DNA from: Strigamia acuminata
Taxonomy: Eukaryota > Arthropoda > Chilopoda > Geophilomorpha > Linotaeniidae
DNA length: 60,000 bases
Assembly: GCA_949358305.1 (NCBI GenBank)
Contig: OX442316.1
Coordinates: 16,184,001 to 16,244,000 of the forward strand
Direction of reading: 5' to 3'
The first letter of the stretch is position 1; each line of letters starts with the position of its first letter. The translations under genes were made by a program, and so were the position numbers. The notes below the pieces were generated by a model that saw only the letters and a program-made list of their open reading frames with translations, made no database searches and was not told where the DNA came from. Below, piece by piece: positions 53,955 to 60,000 of this stretch.

Positions 53955-56900
53955 TCATAAATGTGAGGTGTGTTCATTGTTCATGCTCGTTACATCTTCC
54001 TTAATACTTGTGTCCTTTTTTCTGCATGAACACGAACATTGTCTGTAAGTCGGTAGAATGGGCACAAATCTGAGGCAAGACAGATTTGCTATGCACGACA
54101 TCCCAAACGGAAGGTCGTAATCAGTGTTCACCACATGCGCAGATTTACGCAATTCTTTCCATTTGACCAAACCACGCTCTTCATCTGTGCCTATAAACAA
54201 ACAAACAAACTGCAATTAAATTTAAAACAACAAACAACTAATTTCTTTGTCAATTCATACCAGGAATAACATTGTCCAGAATAAGTCCCAATATGCCACC
54301 AAGGAACATGCCGGTACTCAACAGCACCGTCAAAACACCATCCCCAATTTCATTACCTACAAACAAGTACATACCCAGTGAACAAAAGAGTTGTTTTGTA
54401 TTGTTTACATCTAACCTGTGCTAATGAAACCTTGGTGCTTTTTTAGCCACTGAGGAAATGCCAGGCCACAAAACAGTGGCAATCCAATGACAATAAGGTT
54501 TCTCGATGAATTCATGTCCATGTATTGCAGATTGGCAAGTCCAACAGTTGATATGCTGCTGAACAAAACCATGAGAACTGCTCCAACTATGGGGTCAGGA
54601 ACTGCCACCACAAGCGCTCCAACTTTTGTAAACAGACCAACTACTATCAAGATGATACCTGAGGTGTACATCACTCTCCGACTCCCCATCTAAAAATAGA
54701 TATTCAGTCTTGAAAAAAGAGCAAATTCACCCACTCTAAAAGCTGTTTTACTACAGGCTGTTCTAAGACCGCAAGTCGTGCTTTGTACAAAAATGAATTA
54801 GAAATCAAATGTCTGTATCTGTAAGGCAGTTTGAAAAGCATTCGTATTGCGGCGCTAGAGGTGAAATTCTTGAACCATTGCAAGACAAACTACTGCAAAA
54901 GCATTTGCCAAGTTTGTTTTTATTAATCAAGAACGAAAGTTAAAGGTTTGAAGGCAAGCAGATAACACAAAACTGCTAAGGAATTCCTTAGCAGTTTTGT
55001 GTTATCTGCTTGCCTTGCTTGCTTAAGCAATCCTCCAAGTGTGAGAGGCGTGGCTAAGACTGTGATATAGCCTAAAGTGTACTAAGTAAAGCTGAAGGTA
55101 TGCTACGTAAAGTGGAATGCATACTACCTAAAGCCGAAGATGTACTACGTAAAGCCGAAGGTATGCTACATAAAGCGGAATGCGTACTACATAAAGCCGA
55201 AGATGTACTACGTAAAGCCGAAGGTATGCTACATAAAGCGGAATGCGTACTACATAAAGCCGAAGATGTACTACGTAAAGCCAAAGGTATACCACATAAA
55301 GCCAAAGATGTTCAGTCTTGGACATAAAAAACGTCCGTTACCTGCTCGAGCTTGGCCGCCAGAAAGAGTATTTTCAACTCCAACCACCAGTCGGTGCAAA
55401 ACCTGGTAGATTTTTTGTGACGTCACAAGATCCAACCGACTAGATCCAACCTTTTGCCAGACGTAAAGCGATAATATACGATATATGGAGAAGTAGAATT
55501 TGTTTTCTGAGAGTCACAAAAAATCTATGAGTTTTTGCACCATCTGGTGATTGGAGTTGAAAATACTCATTCTGGCAGCCAAGCTGGAGCAGGTAAGGGA
55601 CGTTTGTTATATCCAAGGCTGTACTACGTGAAGCCAAAGTATACCCTCCCCTACAGCACTGAGACTGTACTAATGCAGATGTTATTCAATCTCAATGGTT
55701 TTTCATGCCCCTGATGGACAAACTTAAAACAACAAAACTAAAGGGAAATTCTTTTCGTCTTCAATTGTACGGTGCAGCAGCGGCAATAAACGGCTTTTAC
55801 AGTAGCTGTTTATATGCAATAAACATTCACTTTAGTGATGCCAATAATCCCAACATTTTCAGCGTACGTTGCAGTTCCATTTGCCAAGCCCAGCACGGCT
55901 TCCAAGAAACTTCCAATTCCCTCTATAAATATTCCTCGGTTGATGGCATGTATCGGTGGATGTGGCGCTCTTGCTAGCCTCGCGCATGCGTAATAATTGC
56001 CAACAGATTCAACGATGTTGACAAGCGAGGCTGCAAGCATTCCAATTGTTGTGACCAAAGAAACTGTTGGATATCCCCACTGAGCTAAAATAGAGTCTCA
56101 TCAATAAGTCATCAGAATGTACCGAATAAAACACTTACTTGGATAGGGAAACCGAAACCATGTTGTACGTTCGATGAAACTCGTGCTTGCATCCGTTCTT
56201 GCTTTATCACTGGGCGGTAACACGTCACATTTGGTTAGAATGATACATATGATCCAAACAACAACAATTACCAACAGGATCTAAAGTATGGTTACACAAA
56301 ATACACAAATTTGTTACAATTCAAACTACAAATGTTGAGGGCGGTTTACTCACTGGAAAAAACTGGAAAATCGGAATACCTCGAGTGCGTTGCAGACCTT
56401 TGTTTTTTGAATAGGTAAACCAAGGCAAATGAATATCTTTCAAAATTTCAGAGAAAATGACCAGTAAAACCAGTGTTCTAATAAAAACGTATAAAAATAT
56501 AAATCTTGTATTGCCGTATTAATTTACCCGCACAATCCGCTGCAAAGAGTCAAGTGGACCCCAGCGTGTTCACACTAACGGTGGAAACACAAGGGAGCGG
56601 GTAAAATTTAAAAGCTTGCTTCTACTTGAAAAAGCGGCTAAAAACTCGCCCCTTGAGCAAACACAAAAATTCCTAATTATCATTGTTCACAACTAAAACC
56701 TAAACGGCGCTTTCACTAATTGACCTGAAAATTGTCCCTGAACATGTAATGCCTTATACTTAAGGGGTACATTTCAACATCATGCAGCGGATTGTGGGGA
56801 AACATGGTGTAAAAGTAAATCCCAAATGGTGTGACCTACAAAATAGATATGCTCCAATTCCCACTGGAGTAATCCAACGCTTCTTCGAGCACAGCAAATC

Positions 56901-57549
56901 CGAGTAAGGTGAGAACAGGGGCTATCACAGACGGCGTAATGAAATGCAAGAAAAATCCAACCATTCCGGTCAATCCTAGAACAATTTCCAGTGAAGATGC
57001 AATCATCAAAGAGCCTTGCATCTGCAATTGTCGTCCATTTTAATCAGTACAGTTATTGCTTGGAAATTAATAGTGAACTCCCTTTAGACCGGGTGTAGGC
57101 AAGTCTGGAATGATATGGGTCTCGGAGTTTTGCCCGGTGTTGAGGGAGTTCACTATATGAATAAAATCACCATATTAATTCTGCTGTGCCATGCCGGCTC
57201 TTCGATTGCTTCATCAGTTGCATTGTGTGTAACATTGTGGTGAGAAAATTCGCAGATCCATTCTGAGCTTCCAAGTATAGCAATGGTTGGAACTAGATAA
57301 GACACTGTGGATCCTTGCATTATAGGTAATCTTGAACATAATTGTAATTTTAATTTAAAAAAAAAATCTTGTACATTTTTATTCTTCTTACCTGCAGCCA
57401 ATGGCTGATTGTAAAATTGTGACTATCCCAAACACAAAAAACATGGCGGATACAAGCTCAGCTCTGGCTGGATCATCGTGTGGTATACATAGTAAGTTGA
57501 ATAAAATGTGAGGTACAAATAAAGTGCCACCAACCATTGAAAGAAAATG
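53955..57549 (-). CDS. SLC23A: SLC23 (NCS2) transporter, copy E, 5' exons off the window
   Basis: Exons 3 to 11: 57392-57549, 57171-57330, 56840-57021, 56354-56477, 56139-56280, 55831-56084, 54416-54689, 54261-54356 and 53955-54190, all in phase. Exon 4 is 12 bases longer than in copy A. Has QHFL at the start of exon 3, the NAT signature [10 protein letters not shown] (exon 8), MDMNSSRN (exon 9), and a C-terminal exon of 78 codons with a Cys-rich tail (QCSCSCRKK). The start and exons 1-2 are not found up to 60000, where an LTR element seems to occupy intron 2, so they may lie beyond. Intron 8 is stretched by an rRNA scrap, a satellite and a palindrome. Diverged from A and D, so an older duplicate, apparently functional. 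Confidence 0.87.
54838..54966 (+). pseudogene. 18S ribosomal RNA-derived fragment
   Basis: Follows the highly conserved small-subunit core: GCGCTAGAGGTGAAATTCTT, then CAAGAC-AACTACTGC-AAAGCATTTGCCAAG and ATTAATCAAGAACGAAAGTT, then AAGGC--CAGATA. It carries more than a dozen changes in about 130 bases from the near-invariant eukaryotic sequence, so it is a nuclear relic and not a functional rRNA. It sits in intron 8 of SLC23 copy E. Confidence 0.88.
54951..55016. repeat. Perfect 66-base palindrome at the end of the rRNA fragment
   Basis: Arms of 33 bases meet at GGAATTCC; the left arm includes the last bases of the rRNA scrap (GGCAAGCAGATAAC), which return inverted at the right. Confidence 0.92.
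55077..55313. repeat. 21-base satellite with 63-base higher order
   Basis: About eleven units such as GATGTACTACGTAAAGCCGAA, GGTATGCTACATAAAGCGGAA and TGCGTACTACATAAAGCCGAA; the three-unit set repeats nearly exactly. The unit is a multiple of three, so several frames are open on both strands, but none is a credible gene. One more unit lies at 55617-55650. Confidence 0.88.
55317..55617. mobile_element. Palindromic element inserted in the satellite
   Basis: Ends CTTGGACATAAAAAACGTCC and near-complement; more than 90 bases pair on each side (shared GAGTATTTTCAACTCCAA). It separates the satellite from its last unit. Confidence 0.8.
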
Positions 57550-57580
57550 CTGAAATAGAAAGATGCAGACTGTTACCATG

Positions 57581-57972
57581 TTACCCTGCTTTAAGCCGCA
57601 TGCCGTTGGACATGGGCTTACCAGGCTTTTGGAATTTCAATCAAACAGTTTATACCGGCATGTTGATATAAGTGAAAAGCTTTTTTTTCCTTTTTTTTTA
57701 AAAGAGCCCCGATGAATAATTATGTTGGAATTTGGGCCTGAAATTTTCTTAATTTTCTAAAGATTATTACTAAAATCTGGGTAAATTTATAGAAATTTAG
57801 GCCATTTCCCTACACTTTAAACATCTAAAAATGCCCTTTAATCTAATTGTTTGGGCTCAATTCTTATTGAAAAAATTTCGCATTCACTTACACCGGCATG
57901 CCGATAAAAATGGGGTTTATCGCATGCCGGTAAAACTCGCACTGTACCGGCATGCAGCTTACAGTGGGGTAA
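57581..57972. mobile_element. MITE upstream of exon 3 of SLC23 copy E
   Basis: Ends TTACCCTGCTTTAAGCCGCA and, reverse-complemented, TTACCCCACTGTAAGCTGCA, both running on with TGCCG. Related ends occur in intron 4 of both SLC5A copies (about 9798 and 23667). No coding. Confidence 0.65.
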
Positions 57973-58339
57973 TACGGTCGTTAAATATTATAATAAAACA
58001 ATTTGCAAACAGATTTTCTTAACCCTTGGAGGCATAAGGCTATACGGATTTAGGGACAAGCTCTTTCTTGAATAGGAGAATTTTTTTTCCTATCCATTTT
58101 TTTTCGCTGAAAATTTGTGACTTTGTTTATCTGATAATAAAGTAAATCTCAGGTGAAATTTGTATTGATTCATCATTTATTTAAAAAGTTATACTTCTTG
58201 CAAAATTGGTGCCCCTTAAAACTCCAGCAAAACTTTTAAACAGGCTTTGCTGCTTTAGTAAAGAGCGCTTCAGTAAACAGCCTTTTGCATTTACTGGTAG
58301 TGTTTAAAACCACCACCAGATGGTTCAAAGTTCATTATT

Positions 58340-58872
58340 ATTGCATTAACATATTGCTATGCGTACGGACCGTTCCGAGCAACGGCCGATCCTTTACGCG
58401 TAATTCGGCTTATAATTGCTAAATTTCTTCCATAGATGGCGTTGGCAGATGACAATGTCATTGCCTGGTCATTGGACTGATCAATTAGGTAAACGGGGGT
58501 AACAAGAGGTTTATTGTTAAGGAAAACCGCCCATGTTTGGCACTTCTCTTCAGTGACTGATCTGAGAATGAGTTCTGATCCCTTAGCTCTAGATAAGCCC
58601 TGATGCCGACCTAGTCGTGGTGCGGTTGGAGGAAACTGTCTAATATTGTTTACCATTACAACTCATTACAAGTGTTTATATGATCTGATTTCTTATGATT
58701 AAGTTTATAAAATAAGTGTGAGTTCATCCAGTTTAAGAGAAGGATCGAACAGTTCTCACTGTCCGGTTCTAATAAAAGTATTTTGAGTTTAAACCTAAAT
58801 CAATGCCTCATTCTTTCCTATCACTAGACAGCTATGTAGGTAGCCTTGAGTGGGCTTAAATCCCACGTAACA
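58340..58872 (+). repeat. Probable 5' LTR of an element leaving the right edge
   Basis: Ends CCCACGTAACA at 58872, followed by AAG and TGGTGGAGAGTGCAG, which looks like a primer-binding site. TTTATAAAAT (58704) and AATAAA (58771) are placed as in an LTR. The left boundary is a guess because the partner LTR is outside the window. Confidence 0.5.
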
Positions 58873-60000
58873 AAGTGGTGGAGAGTGCAGATTTTCCCCA
58901 AAACCGCTCTAAATCAGAGTTAAAAAATCCCGAAATTGATAAAAATAGAGTTAAAATTGTTTAAATTCATAGAAATTAGTGAAAATTGTAAAATTAGGCC
59001 TAAAAAAATTAAAAATCTATAGTTCTAAATTAGAGATTTAAAAGTCAAAATTAAGAAATTCAAAAATTCAAAGTTAAAAAGTCAAAATTTTAAAGTAAAA
59101 TTTGAAAATTGGCAAAATTTGAATTAAAATTGGAAAATTTAGAGTTGAAAAGTTAAAATTAAAACCTTGAAAGTGTTAAAATTGGAATTAAACTTGATAA
59201 AATTGGCAAAATTCCTTAGAAAATTGCTTAAAAAAATCTTATAAAATTTTGAGAAATCCCAAACTAATTTGAATTTGGATGAATCATTGATGAAAATGAT
59301 AGGAAAGATAAGAGTGACTCATTGTAAATGAAGTTAATAGAGTTAATGAAGTTGAGAATTGGCAAAGTTTAAAAATGATTGAATATTTAATTGGATGACT
59401 TTACAATTAGTGTTGTTTGATTTGATAATTGAATAATATTTGAGTTATAAAAGTGTTTGTTTAATAATAAATTAAATTGGGATTTGTTGATGAATTTTGA
59501 AGTTTTGAATATTTTTGGGAAGTGATTATTTGAATTGAAATGAATTGTTTAAAAATTGATAGTTTTTTTTTTCAGGAAGTGAAGTGAATTTTTTGTGAAA
59601 GTGTTAGTGAAAAGTGTTAATTTACATAATAGTGTAGTGAATTGGTAAAGTGAAGTGAAGTGTATTTGCATCAAGTCAAAAGTCAAGGATTGTGTTTTCT
59701 CAACATCTAATTAATCATTGCGGACTCTAAACGTTACAAGTTGCCACAATTCGTAGCGGACTACCTGCTCTCAAGTGCCAATAAAGAAGATTTGGAGGAA
59801 GAAACTCCATTGGATAATAAAGTGACTGACCGAAAGAGGAAGACAAAACCCAAACATATGGCACATGCTAAACTTTTCAATCTAAAATCTTTTGAATTTT
59901 AGTCAGCCCCTCATATTTATTCTCTTTCATACATCACAAAAAAGTGAAAAATTCCATAGAGTGGCAAACAAAAAAATGGCCGGCTTGCCAGCAAACCAAT
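58873..60000 (+). mobile_element. Internal start of the right-edge LTR element
   Basis: 58900-59700 is very AT-rich leader with no frame. 59717-59902 is an open stretch of about 60 codons (SKRYKLPQFVADYLLSS, then a basic region with DRKRKTKPKH) ending in TAG. It has no ATG at its start, only ATT after a stop. It may be the beginning of Gag or a decayed piece. No later domain is visible. Confidence 0.4.

Noticed and set aside
54838-54966. A functional rRNA gene
   Set aside because: Only about 130 bases, with many changes at near-invariant positions; a relic.
55072-55409. Open frames on both strands through the 21-base satellite
   Set aside because: The unit length is a multiple of three, so frames stay open by arithmetic.
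58357-58656. 99-codon minus-strand frame
   Set aside because: It lies in the probable LTR, matches nothing known and opposes the element's direction.

Overview
The window is AT-rich animal DNA with split genes. Introns are mostly about 50 to 130 bases and follow GT-AG, and there are very many small inverted-repeat elements. The short introns and repeat load suggest an arthropod, perhaps a crustacean; that is inference. Nothing bacterial is present.

Host genes. All recognisable host genes are membrane transporters on the minus strand, from two families duplicated in tandem. (1) SLC23 (NCS2 nucleobase/ascorbate transporters): copy A (11-2891, exons 1-10, last exon off the left edge, intact), copy D (30005-36083, pseudogene with a deletion and a retroelement inside exon 8), copy E (53955-57549, exons 3-11, intact where visible), and 3'-exon remnants at 4097-4408, 5150-5330, 14976-17056 and about 51690-52030. 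(2) SLC5A sodium/solute cotransporters: copy 1 (5698-12675) and copy 2 (18007-25641) each rebuild into 14 exons and a 628-residue protein with the same exon sizes, and copy 3 (27211-29250) is a 3' fragment with exons 8 (part) to 14. Both complete SLC5A copies keep a TATA box upstream of the start. The order suggests repeated duplication of an SLC23-SLC5A block. Paralogous copies provide empty sites that date and define many insertions.

Mobile DNA. Two LTR retroelements are complete. The 2.56 kb element at 30459-33019 has identical 184-base LTRs and codes only for Gag and an aspartic protease-like region, with no reverse transcriptase. The 12.87 kb Gypsy-type element at 36986-49856 (minus strand, 820-base LTRs) has gag, pol and, in the env position, a third reading frame of 967 codons. 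That frame has no ATG in its main exon and is joined in phase by a 562-base intron to a 39-codon first exon. Gag and pol overlap in the -1 frame at an A_AAA_AAC slippery site. A solo LTR lies at 23777-24263, and another LTR element appears to begin near 58.35 kb and run off the right edge.

DNA transposon relics include a 1.7 kb MULE-like element (15263-16974, 9-base target duplication) made largely of complementary minisatellites, Tc1-like palindromes with transposase remains, hAT-type and TTAA-type MITEs, large fold-backs, and a family ending in TAGGCGCATTC. Other items are an 18S rRNA-derived fragment (54838-54966) ending in a perfect palindrome, a 21/63-base satellite, a frameshifted RING-like reading frame (26357-26847) and a GC-rich orphan reading frame (50209-50616).

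The best candidate for something undescribed is the spliced, non-envelope third gene of the large Gypsy element.
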